The notes under the pieces were generated by a model. The model had not been told where the DNA came from. It made no database searches and worked only from the letters and a program-made list of their open reading frames with translations. From Stigmatella erecta (lineage in GTDB: Bacteria > Myxococcota > Myxococcia > Myxococcales > Myxococcaceae), in assembly GCF_900111745.1 (NCBI RefSeq), contig NZ_FOIJ01000009.1:248001-312000 (forward strand): a DNA stretch of 64,000 nt, read 5' to 3'. The translations under genes were made by a program, and so were the position numbers. Each line of letters begins with the position of its first letter. Positions within the stretch are counted from its first letter, which is position 1. Below are positions 19,226 to 28,222 of this stretch, piece by piece.

Positions 19226-20467
19226 TTAGAACGCCAGGGGGATGCTCACCGGGCCACGCGTGGTGAGGCTCCCCTGGCGCCAGCGCACGGGCCCGGCGAG
19301 CCGCAGCCGGGGCAGCCGGCGGAAGAGCGTCTCGAAGACGATGGCCAGCTCCATCCGCGCCAGCCCCGCCCCGATGCAGTGGTGGGGGCCAAACGAGAAG
19401 CTCACGTGCTTCTGGGCGTTGGGGCGCGAGAAGTCCAGCCGGTCGGGCTCGGGGAAGACGTCGGGGTCCCGGTTGGCGCCCGCCAGCGAGGCGTACACCA
19501 TCTGCCCCGCGCGGATGCGCTTGCCGCCGAGCACCCCATCCTCCATGGCCAGCCGGCTCCAGAAAAGGATCGGCCCGTCGTAGCGCAGCAGCTCGGGCAC
19601 CGCGGCCTTCCAGAGGCCGGGCTCGCGGCGCGTCTTCTCCAGCTCCTCGGGGTGGGAGAGGCACGCGAGCAGGGCATTGCCGAGCGTGTCGCCGGTGGGG
19701 GCGTTGGCGCCGCCGATGATCTCCGAGCACATGCCCGCCAGGGCCTCCATCGGGAAGCGCCCGGGGCTGTAGCCGGCCACCAGGAAGCTCATCATGTCGT
19801 CGCGGGGGCGCTGCTGCCGCTCGGCCAGGGCCAGGGCCAGGTACGCGTTCATCTCCTCGAAGGCCCGGAGGGAGCTCTGCGCCTCCTCCAGGGTCAGCTT
19901 GGCGCCGCCGAGCAGCTTGGTCGTCTTCTGGGTCCACGAGATGAACAGGTGCTGATCCTCCCGGGGCACCCCCATCAGGTCGCCGATGACCGTGAGGGCG
20001 AACGGCTCGAAGAAGTCCAGGAAGCCATCCATCGCGCCCTGGGCCTCCACCCGGTCGATCAGCTCGTCGGTGACCTTCTGGATGCGCTGGGCCATGGGGG
20101 CCATGGCCCGGGGGGAGAAGCCCTTGTTGGCCTCCGAGCGCAGGTGCGTGTGCACCGGCGGATCCGAGAACATGGCGGCCAGGGACATCACGTGCGCGAT
20201 GGGCTCCCGGATGCTGGCGGGGGTGTCCAGGGGCAGCTGGGCCTGGAGCATCCGGTCGGCCCGGCGCGAGCTGAAGCGCACCGGATCCCTCAGGATGGAG
20301 GACACTTCCTCGTAGCGGGTCACCACCCAGGTGTTGAGCGGCTCGAACCAGAAGACCGGCTCCTCGGACCGCATCTGCCGCAGCAGGGGGTACGGGCTCT
20401 GGGCGAAGGCCGGGTCCAGCAGATCATAGCGGGGGTAGAACGCGGTATTGGCAACGGCGTAGCTCAT
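19226..20467 (-). CDS. Cytochrome P450
   Basis: A 413-residue soluble bacterial-type P450. The haem-binding loop is [17 protein letters not shown] (Cys near 353). The ExxR motif is PELLRYDGP (E and R about 280). The I-helix region reads [12 protein letters not shown], which lacks the usual acid-Thr pair at its normal place and may mark an unusual oxygen-activation site or substrate. ATG 20467 overlaps the methyltransferase stop (ATGA), so the two are co-translated. A small-molecule tailoring pathway is inferred. No ferredoxin or core biosynthetic gene is adjacent. Confidence 0.9.
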   Translation of the reverse strand: MSYAVANTAFYPRYDLLDPAFAQSPYPLLRQMRSEEPVFWFEPLNTWVVTRYEEVSSILRDPVRFSSRRADRMLQAQLPLDTPASIREPIAHVMSLAAMFSDPPVHTHLRSEANKGFSPRAMAPMAQRIQKVTDELIDRVEAQGAMDGFLDFFEPFALTVIGDLMGVPREDQHLFISWTQKTTKLLGGAKLTLEEAQSSLRAFEEMNAYLALALAERQQRPRDDMMSFLVAGYSPGRFPMEALAGMCSEIIGGANAPTGDTLGNALLACLSHPEELEKTRREPGLWKAAVPELLRYDGPILFWSRLAMEDGVLGGKRIRAGQMVYASLAGANRDPDVFPEPDRLDFSRPNAQKHVSFSFGPHHCIGAGLARMELAIVFETLFRRLPRLRLAGPVRWRQGSLTTRGPVSIPLAF

Positions 20468-21255
20468 GGCGCTGGCTCCTGTGGGGGTTGGGGTTCCCGG
20501 GGCCGGAGAACCATGAAGTACCCAGGGGGGGCCCAGGCCTCGGGGGCCAAGGCAGGGGACGAGCCGGGGTGCATCACCCGGACCGGCATCGGGGCGCTCG
20601 TCATCTCTCCATCCGCCAGGACCGTGAACCGCCCGGGAGGGAACATCGCCAGGACGTGCTCCCGGGTGACGGTGCCCGGCTGGATGCCCGTCTTGAGGAC
20701 CCGCTGCAAGCTCACGGGCATGCCGTTGCGGTGGATCCACGCCTGGAAGTACTCGCCCGCCGTCGCGCCCAGTTCGAAGAGGTAGAGGACGCCGCGCTGG
20801 CCGAGCAGCGTGCCCAGGGCCTCGGCGAAGGCGGCCCGGGAGGCGGGCTGCACCAGGTGCAGCAGCGTGCGCATATAGATGTGGAGGTCCCCGTGCTCCG
20901 CCCGGAAGGCCTGCACGGCCTGGGCGTCGAACACATCCAGCACGCGGTACTGGAGCGACGGGTGGGGGTTGTTCCGGGCCGCCAGCGCCACCGCGGACGG
21001 GGAGACATCCACGCCGATGACACGCGGGAAGTGCTGCGCCAGGAAGCGCGTCTGGATGCCGCTGCCACACCCCAGGTCCACCAGCGGCAGCTCCGGCTTC
21101 AGGAAGGGCTGAAAACGCTCCAGGTCCTTCGCGGCGGCCTGCGCGGCCTCGACTTCCCAGATGGAGCTGCTGTCCGTCTCCGGGTGGGTGGCAAGGCTGG
21201 CGGTCTCCTTCCAGTAGGTTTCCCACTCACCTTGTGCGTGTGCAGGCCTACTCAT
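20464..21255 (-). CDS. SAM-dependent methyltransferase coupled to the P450
   Basis: A 263-residue class I methyltransferase. The SAM-binding motif is [17 protein letters not shown] (about 60-75), followed by [20 protein letters not shown] 21255 has GGAG about nine bases upstream; the upstream reading is unlikely to be translated. It overlaps the P450 start by 4 bp. The pair suggests oxidation plus methylation of one metabolite, but the substrate is not visible. Confidence 0.85.
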   Translation of the reverse strand: MSRPAHAQGEWETYWKETASLATHPETDSSSIWEVEAAQAAAKDLERFQPFLKPELPLVDLGCGSGIQTRFLAQHFPRVIGVDVSPSAVALAARNNPHPSLQYRVLDVFDAQAVQAFRAEHGDLHIYMRTLLHLVQPASRAAFAEALGTLLGQRGVLYLFELGATAGEYFQAWIHRNGMPVSLQRVLKTGIQPGTVTREHVLAMFPPGRFTVLADGEMTSAPMPVRVMHPGSSPALAPEAWAPPGYFMVLRPREPQPPQEPAP

Positions 21256-21499
21256 CAAACTGGCTCCCGTTTGGACAGTGTGGCTTAAAAATTCTAGCAC
21301 CAATGCGGGCGCGCGCCACCCTTTGTGGGATTGCGTGAAGGAATTTCCGCTGGATCCTGAAAAATCCAGGAACCCTGGTGGTCAGACAGAAGGGGACCTT
21401 CACCTCACATACGCGTGGGGTATGCGGGCGGTTGCGGGGGAGCCCGGCGGCAGGAGGCAGGTGGGGACTGCTGGGCAGGAGCAGGCCCCGCGGGTGCCC

Positions 21500-21835
21500 T
21501 TAGCTGGGGGGAAGGCCCAGCAGCTCGCGAATCTGCGCGAGCATCTCCTGTTCGGAGCTCTGGATCTGGGTGTCGCACTCGATGAGGGTGCGGACCGTGG
21601 AGAGGACGTCATCGGGACGCTGCCGGAGCAGGCCCAGGTTCGGCGCGGGCAGGGGCTCGCCCTTGTCCAGACAGCGCTCCAGCCGCTGGATCTCCAGGGC
21701 GGGGACGCTCCACCGCTGGGCGGCGCCCAGGATGGCGCGGCCCTCCGAGGGGCTGAGCTCGTCGTCACTCCAGGCCACGTGCAGCAGCAGCTTGAGCAAT
21801 TCGAGGTGGAACGTGTCGTCGCTGGGTGTCGTCAT
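21500..21835 (-). CDS. TerB-like helical protein
   Basis: A 111-residue protein with TerB-type features: LELLKLLLHVAWSDDELSPSEGRAIL (helix with an acidic D-x-E loop as in metal-binding TerB) and a second half ending CDTQIQSSEQEMLAQIRELLG. TerB-like domains occur in tellurite/stress modules and as small stand-alone sensors. The longer frame upstream is not protein-like. It is divergent from the next gene. Confidence 0.7.
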   Translation of the reverse strand: MTTPSDDTFHLELLKLLLHVAWSDDELSPSEGRAILGAAQRWSVPALEIQRLERCLDKGEPLPAPNLGLLRQRPDDVLSTVRTLIECDTQIQSSEQEMLAQIRELLGLPPS

Positions 21836-22037
21836 CCCGATGAGGCTCCACGCGCGAGCGTCGCCGGTTGCCGGGGGCCCCGTCCACAAGCGAATGGTGT
21901 CCCCCTGGCTGCCGCGCACATCCAACGACACCGCCCGGTGGAGCCGGGGGCCCTCGGCTGCCGTCTCCTCATGGTAGGGAACAGGGGAGGCGGGCGCATG
22001 GGGCGCCGCCACCCTTCTTCGAGAACAGAGGAACGCG

Positions 22038-22418
22038 ATGAGCCCGGACGAAGCGCAACAGGCCCTGCAGGACAAGGACGTGGTTCCGTGCATGGAGACC
22101 TCCTTGCCGGATGCGCGAGGGCTGGTGGAGGCGTGCCTCGCCGAGGGCGTGCCGGCCCTCGTCAGCCGGGAGGCGTGCAGCAAGCCGGGCTGTTCTCCGA
22201 AGTTCCAGGTGCTCGTCCAGCGGGAAGACGCGCCCCGGGTGGCCGGACTGCTGCAGCAACGGTGGCTGGAGAGCATCCGCCGCGAGGGGCTTCCGGCCAC
22301 GCTGGCGCCGGCGCCGGCCGGGGTGGCCGAGGACGGCGAGCCGCCGTGTCCGGCCTGCGGCACGGCGGCGCCCTTGGTGGAGGGGGCCTGCAGCGACTGT
22401 GGGCTTCAGCTGGAGTAG
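22038..22418 (+). CDS. DUF2007-type protein with C-terminal zinc ribbon
   Basis: A 126-residue protein. The N-terminal 75 residues look like the DUF2007 / putative signal-transducing fold: ACLAEGVPALVSREAC, then KFQVLVQREDAPRVAGLL. A short linker leads to a zinc ribbon CPACG...CSDCG near the C-terminus. Function is unknown. A strong hairpin with flanking A and T runs lies 155 bp downstream. Confidence 0.72.
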   Translation: MSPDEAQQALQDKDVVPCMETSLPDARGLVEACLAEGVPALVSREACSKPGCSPKFQVLVQREDAPRVAGLLQQRWLESIRREGLPATLAPAPAGVAEDGEPPCPACGTAAPLVEGACSDCGLQLE

Positions 22419-22572
22419 CCAGACAGCAGGGCATGCTTGACAAGCCTGCCGCCCACGGGCAGCTTGCCGGGCGTTCATGCGCGCCACCTCCACCCAGTCG
22501 TGTTGCTGTTGGGACCTCTGGGTGGGCGCCTGCGCGCCGTCTGCCTGAGGGCAGAGGGCCGCGCTGAAACAC

Positions 22573-22605
22573 AAAGCCCACCTTCCGCGAGGACAGGTGG
22601 GCTTT
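22573..22605. terminator. Bidirectional intrinsic-terminator-like hairpin
   Basis: Perfect 11-bp arms AAAGCCCACCT and AGGTGGGCTTT separated by 11 bases. GC-rich stem with A/T ends fits a terminator after the zinc-ribbon gene. Confidence 0.75.
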
Positions 22606-22669
22606 CGAGCTTCTGACGCTTCGATGTCCTGCCGCGCCTCGCGTCCCCCGTCTCACCGCGAGGAATCGA

Positions 22670-22765
22670 ATGCGCCGCGGCATCATCAGTGAAATCCTCA
22701 GGGACTTTATTTTTCAGACCTTGCTCATCGGGCTGTTGCTCTGGGCGTTGGGAGCGGCCCGGTGA
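22670..22765 (+). CDS. 31-residue predicted membrane peptide
   Basis: A short frame of 31 codons with a good ribosome site (GAGGA, five bases before ATG 22670). The peptide starts MRRGIISEILRDF and continues with a hydrophobic stretch (LLIGLLLWALGAA) long enough to cross the membrane, ending in Arg. The basic N-terminus predicts the N-terminus inside the cell. It lies after the terminator hairpin at 22573 and before hmuT. Function is unknown. Small single-pass peptides often modulate membrane complexes. It could be a chance frame, but the ribosome site and the amphipathic-then-hydrophobic layout argue for a gene. Confidence 0.5.
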   Translation: MRRGIISEILRDFIFQTLLIGLLLWALGAAR

Positions 22766-22914
22766 GGGCATACAACCCAGAGTAAAAACAGCTGGCGGAT
22801 TGAAAAATACTAATTGCCGGGGGTGTTTCGTTCGCTTGACAACGGCAGGGCCGGGAGTGATGGTCGCGCGATTTTACACCTCGCAAAGACAACATCCCGT
22901 CCTCCGAGTTTGTC

Positions 22915-23814
22915 ATGAGAAATTGTCTCCTTGCGCTCACCCTGATGGGCGCTGCCGTCATGGGTTCCGTGGCTCATGCGGGGCCTGTCAAAGGCATTGA
23001 CGGCCGGACGGTGGACGTCCCCGCGCCCAAGCGGGTGGTGGTCCTCAACTCGTCCCTGGTGGAGATCGTCTTCGGGCTCGGCAAGGGTGACCTCGTCGCC
23101 GGCACGGACATCACCGGTGCCTACCCGGCCGCGGTGACGAAGCTCCCGAAGGTGGGGCACCCGTACCAGCCCAGCGTGGAGGGCATCATCAGCCTGGCGC
23201 CGGACCTGGTGGTTGGCGCGGAGGAGAACCTGACGGCCGCGGTGGCCGAGCAGCTCCGGGGCGCCAAGCTCCCGGTCCTCATCGTCGAGAACACGTCCAA
23301 GAACGGCATCGACGGGCTGCTCCGGCGGATCGAGCTGCTGGCGCAGCTCTTCAACGCCGGGGAGGCCGGGCAGCGGATGAAGCAAGACATCACCCGCCAG
23401 GTGGACGCGCTGAACAAGAAGATCGCGGCGGAGAAGAAGAAGCCGCGGGTGCTCTTTCTGTATGCGCACAGCCCCGGAGAGGCCTTTGTCTACGGCAAGG
23501 ACACCGGAACGCACGCGCTGATCGAGCTTGCGGGCGGGCAGAATGCCGCGGACTTCACGACGGGCACCAAGGCGCTGACGGCCGAAGGCATGGTGCAGGC
23601 CTCCCCGGACGCGATCATCATGCTGCACCGGGGGCTGGAGGCCGTCGCGGGCGTCGAGGGCGCGGTCAACCTGCCGGGCGTGGCCCTGACGCCCGCGGGC
23701 AAGAACAAGAAGATCCTGGCCGTGGACAACAACGTCCGCTGGATTGGGCCGCGCTTTCCCGAGTTCGCGGTGAAGCTTTTCTCGGAAATCCACGCCCCCG
23801 TCCCCCAGCGCTAA
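22915..23814 (+). CDS. hmuT: Haem ABC transporter, periplasmic haem-binding protein
   Basis: A 299-residue periplasmic binding protein of the TroA/FecB class. Signal peptide 1-23 (cleaved after VAHA). Typical HmuT segments are RTVDVPAPKRVVVLNSSLVEIVFGLG (near 33), VGTDITGAYPA-like AGTDITGAYPA, KVGHPYQPSVEGIISLAPDLVVG, and AHSPGEAFVYGKDTGTHALIELAGG. It delivers haem to HmuUV. First gene of hmuTUV, 6 bp before hmuU. Upstream bases 22790-22830 are AT-rich and probably hold the promoter, but I found no good Fur box there. Confidence 0.92.
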   Translation: MRNCLLALTLMGAAVMGSVAHAGPVKGIDGRTVDVPAPKRVVVLNSSLVEIVFGLGKGDLVAGTDITGAYPAAVTKLPKVGHPYQPSVEGIISLAPDLVVGAEENLTAAVAEQLRGAKLPVLIVENTSKNGIDGLLRRIELLAQLFNAGEAGQRMKQDITRQVDALNKKIAAEKKKPRVLFLYAHSPGEAFVYGKDTGTHALIELAGGQNAADFTTGTKALTAEGMVQASPDAIIMLHRGLEAVAGVEGAVNLPGVALTPAGKNKKILAVDNNVRWIGPRFPEFAVKLFSEIHAPVPQR

Positions 23815-23820
23815 GCGAGC

Positions 23821-24873
23821 ATGACGTCCGGCACGCATCCTTCGCTCTCACGTGGCAGGAGGGCCAAGGGGCTTATCGTCCTCGTCCCGCTCTTGCTGGT
23901 CTGCGTCGTCGTCTCCCTGGGAATCGGCGCCGTGAAGATCGGGCCCTTGCAGGTGATCTCCATCCTGATGGAGCAGGCGGGGCTGTCGCGGCTGACGGAG
24001 TTCACGGACCAGCAAGCGGCCGTTCTGTATGCCATCCGGTTGCCGCGCGTGCTTCTGGGGGTCCTGGTAGGGGCGGCCCTGGCGGTGGCGGGCGCGGCCA
24101 TGCAGGGGCTCTTCCGCAACCCGCTGGCGGACCCCGGGCTGCTCGGCATTTCGAGCGGGGCCTCGCTGGGCGTTGCTGCGGTGACGGTCCTCAAGGTGTA
24201 TGTCTTTGGGTTTTATACCCAATCCATCGCGGCCTTCGTGGGGAGCCTGCTGGCCATCCTGGCCATCTCCTCGCTCGCCCAGGAGAACCGGCGGACCAAC
24301 GTCACGATGATGTTGCTCTGCGGAATCGCCATCAATGCCTTGTGCATCGCCGGGACGGGGCTCTTCACCTACCTGTCGACGGATGATCAGCTCCGGACCA
24401 TCACCTTCTGGCAGCTGGGCTCGCTCGCAGGCGCGACGTGGACGGCCGTCACGGCCGCGGCGCCGCTGATCCTCATCTGCACGGCTGGCATGTTGTTTCT
24501 GGCGAGCCCCCTGAATGCCCTGCTGCTGGGGGAATCGAACGCGGACCACCTCGGGGTCAACGTCGAGCGCGTCAAATGGACGCTGGTGGCCCTGGTGGCG
24601 CTGGGCGTGGGGGCGGCGGTGGCGGTGTCTGGAATGATTGGCTTTGTCGGGCTGGTGGTGCCGCACCTCATCCGCCTCTGGCTGGGGCCCAACCACCGCG
24701 TCCTGTTGCCCCTCGCGGCGCTGCTGGGCGCGGTGTTGATGGTGCTGGCGGACCTGGTGGCCCGCACCATCGTCGTCCCCTCGGAGCTGCCCATCGGCAT
24801 CGTGACGTCCCTGACGGGCTCGCCCTTCTTCCTGTACTTGCTCATGCGGCAGCGAAGGACCCAGGTGCTATGA
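23821..24873 (+). CDS. hmuU: Haem ABC transporter permease (FecCD family)
   Basis: A 350-residue inner-membrane permease with about ten hydrophobic helices. Family markers are IRLPRVLLGVLVGAALAVAGAAMQGLFRNPLADPGLLGISSGA (about 63-105, the classic FecCD segment), LLLGESNADHLG, and the near C-terminal GFVGLVVPHLIRLWLGPNHR ATPase-coupling loop. It forms the haem channel with HmuV. Its stop overlaps the hmuV start (ATGA). Confidence 0.93.
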   Translation: MTSGTHPSLSRGRRAKGLIVLVPLLLVCVVVSLGIGAVKIGPLQVISILMEQAGLSRLTEFTDQQAAVLYAIRLPRVLLGVLVGAALAVAGAAMQGLFRNPLADPGLLGISSGASLGVAAVTVLKVYVFGFYTQSIAAFVGSLLAILAISSLAQENRRTNVTMMLLCGIAINALCIAGTGLFTYLSTDDQLRTITFWQLGSLAGATWTAVTAAAPLILICTAGMLFLASPLNALLLGESNADHLGVNVERVKWTLVALVALGVGAAVAVSGMIGFVGLVVPHLIRLWLGPNHRVLLPLAALLGAVLMVLADLVARTIVVPSELPIGIVTSLTGSPFFLYLLMRQRRTQVL

Positions 24874-25679
24874 GCGCGGCGGTGGAAGTCAGAGATTTGC
24901 ATTGCCGGATTGGCGAGAAGCGCCTTCTGTCTGGCATTGACCTGCGCCTGGAGCCCGGTGAATTGCTGGTGGTCCTCGGGCGCAACGGCGCGGGAAAGAG
25001 CACGCTGCTCAAGCACCTGACCGGTGAGCTCAAGGTCCAGCAGGGCGAGGTCCGGATCTTCGGCGCCCACCTGGGCGAGAGCCCCCGGCAGGAACTGGCC
25101 CGGCGGAGGGCCGTGCTTCCCCAGTCGACGCAGCTCCAGTTCGCGTATGAGGCGCTGGAAGTCGTGATGCTGGGGCGAATCCCTCATCAGCAGCGGGGCT
25201 ATGAATCCCCGGAAGATGTCGACATCGCGCGCCACTACCTGGGGCGGGTGGGCCTTGAGGGCTACGAGGGCCGGAACTACCTGACGCTGTCGGGCGGAGA
25301 GCAGCAGCGGGTCCACTTCGCGCGGGTCCTCGCTCAGATTCATGGAACGGCGGGCAGCCGGTTGATTCTGCTGGATGAGCCCACCAGCAGCCTGGACGTG
25401 GCCCACCAGCACAAGACGCTTCAGATCGTGAAGGAGCTGACTCAGGAAGGCGTGGCGGCCTTTCTCATCCTCCACGACCTGAACCTCGTCGCGCAGTACG
25501 CGGACAAGGTGCTCGTGCTCGCGGACCAGCAGGACATTGCGCTGGGAACTCCCCGGGAAGTGCTCACCTCGGAGACGCTCAGCCGGGCCTTTCACTACCC
25601 CATGTCGGCCATTGCACATCCCTGGCTCGACTGTCCGCTGATCGTCTCGGGAAAGCCCTCTTCCGGCTCCAGGCCGTGA
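24870..25679 (+). CDS. hmuV: Haem ABC transporter ATP-binding protein
   Basis: A 269-residue ABC ATPase. Walker A is LGRNGAGKST (about 36-45), the signature is YLTLSGGEQQRVHFARVLAQ, Walker B is LILLDEPTSSLD, and the switch histidine is ILHDLNL. The HmuV-style insert AQIHGTAGSRLILLDEP fits haem importers. It starts inside the hmuU stop and is the last gene of hmuTUV; its stop is 21 bp before a perfect palindrome. Confidence 0.93.
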   Translation: MSAAVEVRDLHCRIGEKRLLSGIDLRLEPGELLVVLGRNGAGKSTLLKHLTGELKVQQGEVRIFGAHLGESPRQELARRRAVLPQSTQLQFAYEALEVVMLGRIPHQQRGYESPEDVDIARHYLGRVGLEGYEGRNYLTLSGGEQQRVHFARVLAQIHGTAGSRLILLDEPTSSLDVAHQHKTLQIVKELTQEGVAAFLILHDLNLVAQYADKVLVLADQQDIALGTPREVLTSETLSRAFHYPMSAIAHPWLDCPLIVSGKPSSGSRP

Positions 25680-25700
25680 GGGGCTGAGGCGCGGCATTGT

Positions 25701-25723
25701 CACGAACACACAGTGTGTTCGTG
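25701..25723. promoter_or_regulatory. Perfect 23-bp palindrome, candidate operator
   Basis: Two 11-base arms (CACGAACACAC and its exact complement GTGTGTTCGTG) with one central base. It lies 23 bp before the ATG of the next lipoprotein gene, with TAATCT at 25732-25737 as a possible -10 box, so it would sit at the promoter. The near-zero loop suits a dimeric repressor site better than an RNA terminator. Confidence 0.6.
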
Positions 25724-25746
25724 AGGTCGCGTAATCTAGCGGCACC

Positions 25747-26832
25747 ATGCTCTCTATTCGCGCTGCTGCTCTCTCCTGTCTCGTTGTGCTCGGCTTCATC
25801 GCTGCTTGCGACGACAAGTCCGGCCCAGGCCCCACCGACCCACCTGACGCCTCTGTGCCGGAGACATGCACCGGCGCCGGTGTCGAGCTGTGCGATGGCT
25901 CTTGCGTGAGCACGGGGAGCGACCCGAAGCACTGCGGGGGGTGCGGCAAGGCCTGCGCGGCCGGCGACGGGTGTGAGGGAAGCGTCTGTGTCGCGCTCTG
26001 TCAAATCGACGGCAAGCCGGTGTCCGAGGGGACGGTGAACACGGCGAATGCGTGCGAACAGTGCACGCCGGCGGTGTCCTCGGCCGAGTGGACTCAACGC
26101 GCTGACGGGACGCCGTGCGATTCAGGCCAGATTTGCTCGGCTGGTATGTGCGCCCCGCAGTGCTTCATCGACGGCGTGGTCCATGCGGAGGGGACGCCGA
26201 ACCCGGCGAATGCCTGCGAGACGTGCGTACCCGCGGTGTCGACGGCCCAGTGGACGGCCCGCGCGAGCATTCCGCTGCTGACTGGCGGTGACGACATCGC
26301 GGCCCAGGGCTGGATGACAGTCTCGCAGGCGCCGAACACGCTCACGTACGGTGAAGGCTACGTGCGCCTCGCGACGTCGACGAACAGCAGCAGCCGAACG
26401 AGCGGGCAGTTGCTGATCACGCGGGCGAACGCGTTCGACGCAACGAAGCCCTTCACACTCCGCGCGACCCTGCAGGTCGAGTCGGCGAACAATCACAATT
26501 CATTGGACAGCGGTGCGGCCATCCTGGGGAGCTTCACGCCGCCGTTCGGCCAAAGCCTGGACCGTTCGCAGATGATCTACCTCGACAACGCGGCCATCGG
26601 CTGGGCGGACGACACGCAGTCCGAGGCGTTCCCGGTGACGGACGGCGCGTATCATGTCTACGAACTCTCCGTGGATGCAGCGAAGGTGGCGACGGTGAGC
26701 ATCGACGGCGTCGCGAAGCTCACGCGGAACAACTTCACGCCGAACGGCACCATCGCCTTGGGCGACCAGACGAACGATCCGAACGTCGACGGAGTGATTC
26801 GGATCAAGTCGGTCGAGCTGCTCTGTCCCTAG
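25747..26832 (+). CDS. Cysteine-rich lipoprotein with C-terminal beta domain
   Basis: A 361-residue predicted lipoprotein. The signal peptide ends in a lipobox (FIAAC). Residues 35-170 are cysteine-rich: the myxobacterial-type motif LCDGSCVSTGSDPKHCGGCGKAC, then two similar modules with C-x-IDG...NPANACE-x-C-x-PAVS. Residues 180-361 look like a beta-sandwich with SLDSGAAILG and YHVYELSVDAAKVATVSIDG, reminiscent of concanavalin-like folds. Codon use is less GC-extreme than its neighbours. Surface binding is plausible; no function can be named. A perfect palindrome stands in its promoter region. Confidence 0.8.
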   Translation: MLSIRAAALSCLVVLGFIAACDDKSGPGPTDPPDASVPETCTGAGVELCDGSCVSTGSDPKHCGGCGKACAAGDGCEGSVCVALCQIDGKPVSEGTVNTANACEQCTPAVSSAEWTQRADGTPCDSGQICSAGMCAPQCFIDGVVHAEGTPNPANACETCVPAVSTAQWTARASIPLLTGGDDIAAQGWMTVSQAPNTLTYGEGYVRLATSTNSSSRTSGQLLITRANAFDATKPFTLRATLQVESANNHNSLDSGAAILGSFTPPFGQSLDRSQMIYLDNAAIGWADDTQSEAFPVTDGAYHVYELSVDAAKVATVSIDGVAKLTRNNFTPNGTIALGDQTNDPNVDGVIRIKSVELLCP

Positions 26833-26844
26833 TCCGGTTCGCCG

Positions 26845-26880
26845 CCGGGTGCATGCTTCAGAAGGTGGGCATGCACCCGG
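26845..26880. terminator. Hairpin between convergent lipoprotein gene and mxcL
   Basis: Perfect 12-bp arms CCGGGTGCATGC and GCATGCACCCGG with a 12-base loop, between two convergent stops. It fits a shared terminator, although no T-run follows. Confidence 0.65.
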
Positions 26881-26907
26881 GACTCATCCCGGAACCGGGG
26901 GAATGCC

Positions 26908-28182
26908 TCAAGCGGACTTGGCGAGGGACTGCAGCACCTCGCCCGCCATCTCGACCGTGTAGTCGACCTGCTCCTGAGTGTGCACGGCGCTGATGAAGTT
27001 CACGTCGCGGCGCAGCAGGATGCCCCGGCGCGCCATGCCCGCCTGGAATGGCTGCATCCGCTTGGCATGCTCGGCGGGGTTCTTGTCGAAGAGGAAGAAC
27101 GGGATGGCATCGTAGCCCAGCACCCGCAGGGGCGAGCCCACCTTCTCGGCGTGGGCGTTGACGCCGGTGCGCAGCCGGGCCCCCAGCGCGGAGAGGTTCT
27201 CGATGTAGCCGCCCTTGCGGTACTCCTTGAGGGTGGCCTCGCACACCGCCAGCGACAGCATCTCGCCGCCGAAGGTGGTGGACACCTGGACTTCCATGCC
27301 GCCGAGCTTGCTCAGGTACTTGGTGGGGCCCGCCACCGCCGACAGCGGCATTCCCGCCGCGAGCGCCTTGGACAGACAGACGAAGTCGGCCTTCACATCG
27401 AAGAACTCCTGCGCCCCGCCGCGCGCCAGCCGGAAGCCGGTGATGACCTCGTCCTGCACCATCAGCACCTCGTGGGCGGTGCAGGCGGCGCGCAGCTGGT
27501 GCATGAACTCCCGGCTCAGGGTGCGGTTGAACGGGATGGAGATGAGCACCGCGGCGAGCTGCTTGCCGTTCTCCGCGATGCTGGCCAGCAGCGCCGTCTC
27601 GTCCTGCGGGGTGAACAGCGGCATGCGCAGCGTGTACTGGGACATCACCGCCGGGACGCCGGGGGTGCCGACCATGAAGAGATCATGCCAGCCGTTGTAG
27701 CCGACCGTGATGATGCGCTCCTTGCCGGTGATGATGCGCGCCAGGCGCATCGCGGCGGAGGTGGCATCCGCGCCCGTCTTGAAGAACCGCGCCATCTCCG
27801 CGCCCGGAATCATCTCGACCAGGGTCTGCGTGGCGCTCAGCTCGATGGGGGTGGGCAGCGAGTGGATGAGCCCCGCGTCCAGGTGCTTGCGGATGGCCTC
27901 CACCACGGCCGGGTGGTTGTGGCCCAGCATGTTGGCCCCGAGCCCGCCGATGAAGTCGATGTACTCCTGGCCATCGACGTCCTCCACCAGGGCGCCCTGG
28001 CCCCGGGCCAGGTAGACCGGGAACGACTCGGGGGCGAAGTGCTCGGGCCGCTTCATCATCGAGAAGGTGACGCCGGGAACCAGCCGCTTCGCCTCGGCCA
28101 GCAGGCGGTTCGAGTTCTCGAGCTTCATCTCGCCCTGGAGGGGGCGGGGCAGGGAGGGGTGCTTCCGGGGGGCGGTGTTCAT
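26908..28182 (-). CDS. mxcL: Myxochelin aminotransferase (class III, PLP)
   Basis: A 424-residue class III PLP aminotransferase close to glutamate-1-semialdehyde aminomutases. Visible: PVYLARGQGALVEDVDGQEYIDFIGGLGANMLGHNHP (split around 35-70), KTGADATSAAMRLAR, the PLP-site MVQDEVITGFRLARGGA, and the Lys motif FVCLSKALAAGMPLSAVAG. In Stigmatella, MxcL converts the NRPS-released aldehyde into the terminal amine of myxochelin B (established knowledge). It follows mxcK by 40 bp and ends at the hairpin 26845-26880. Confidence 0.92.
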   Translation of the reverse strand: MNTAPRKHPSLPRPLQGEMKLENSNRLLAEAKRLVPGVTFSMMKRPEHFAPESFPVYLARGQGALVEDVDGQEYIDFIGGLGANMLGHNHPAVVEAIRKHLDAGLIHSLPTPIELSATQTLVEMIPGAEMARFFKTGADATSAAMRLARIITGKERIITVGYNGWHDLFMVGTPGVPAVMSQYTLRMPLFTPQDETALLASIAENGKQLAAVLISIPFNRTLSREFMHQLRAACTAHEVLMVQDEVITGFRLARGGAQEFFDVKADFVCLSKALAAGMPLSAVAGPTKYLSKLGGMEVQVSTTFGGEMLSLAVCEATLKEYRKGGYIENLSALGARLRTGVNAHAEKVGSPLRVLGYDAIPFFLFDKNPAEHAKRMQPFQAGMARRGILLRRDVNFISAVHTQEQVDYTVEMAGEVLQSLAKSA

Positions 28183-28222
28183 CGGCGCTTCCTTGGGTTG
28201 AGAGGAGGGACTGAGAGGGAAA

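Noticed and set aside
19226-21226. A single long frame joining the P450 to sequence upstream
   Set aside because: The upstream part is the methyltransferase gene read in the wrong frame; the real methyltransferase ends in an ATGA overlap with the P450 start.
22790-22914. A Fur box upstream of hmuT
   Set aside because: The AT-rich stretch does not match the Fur consensus or the TTCTCA core of the myxochelin sites well enough.
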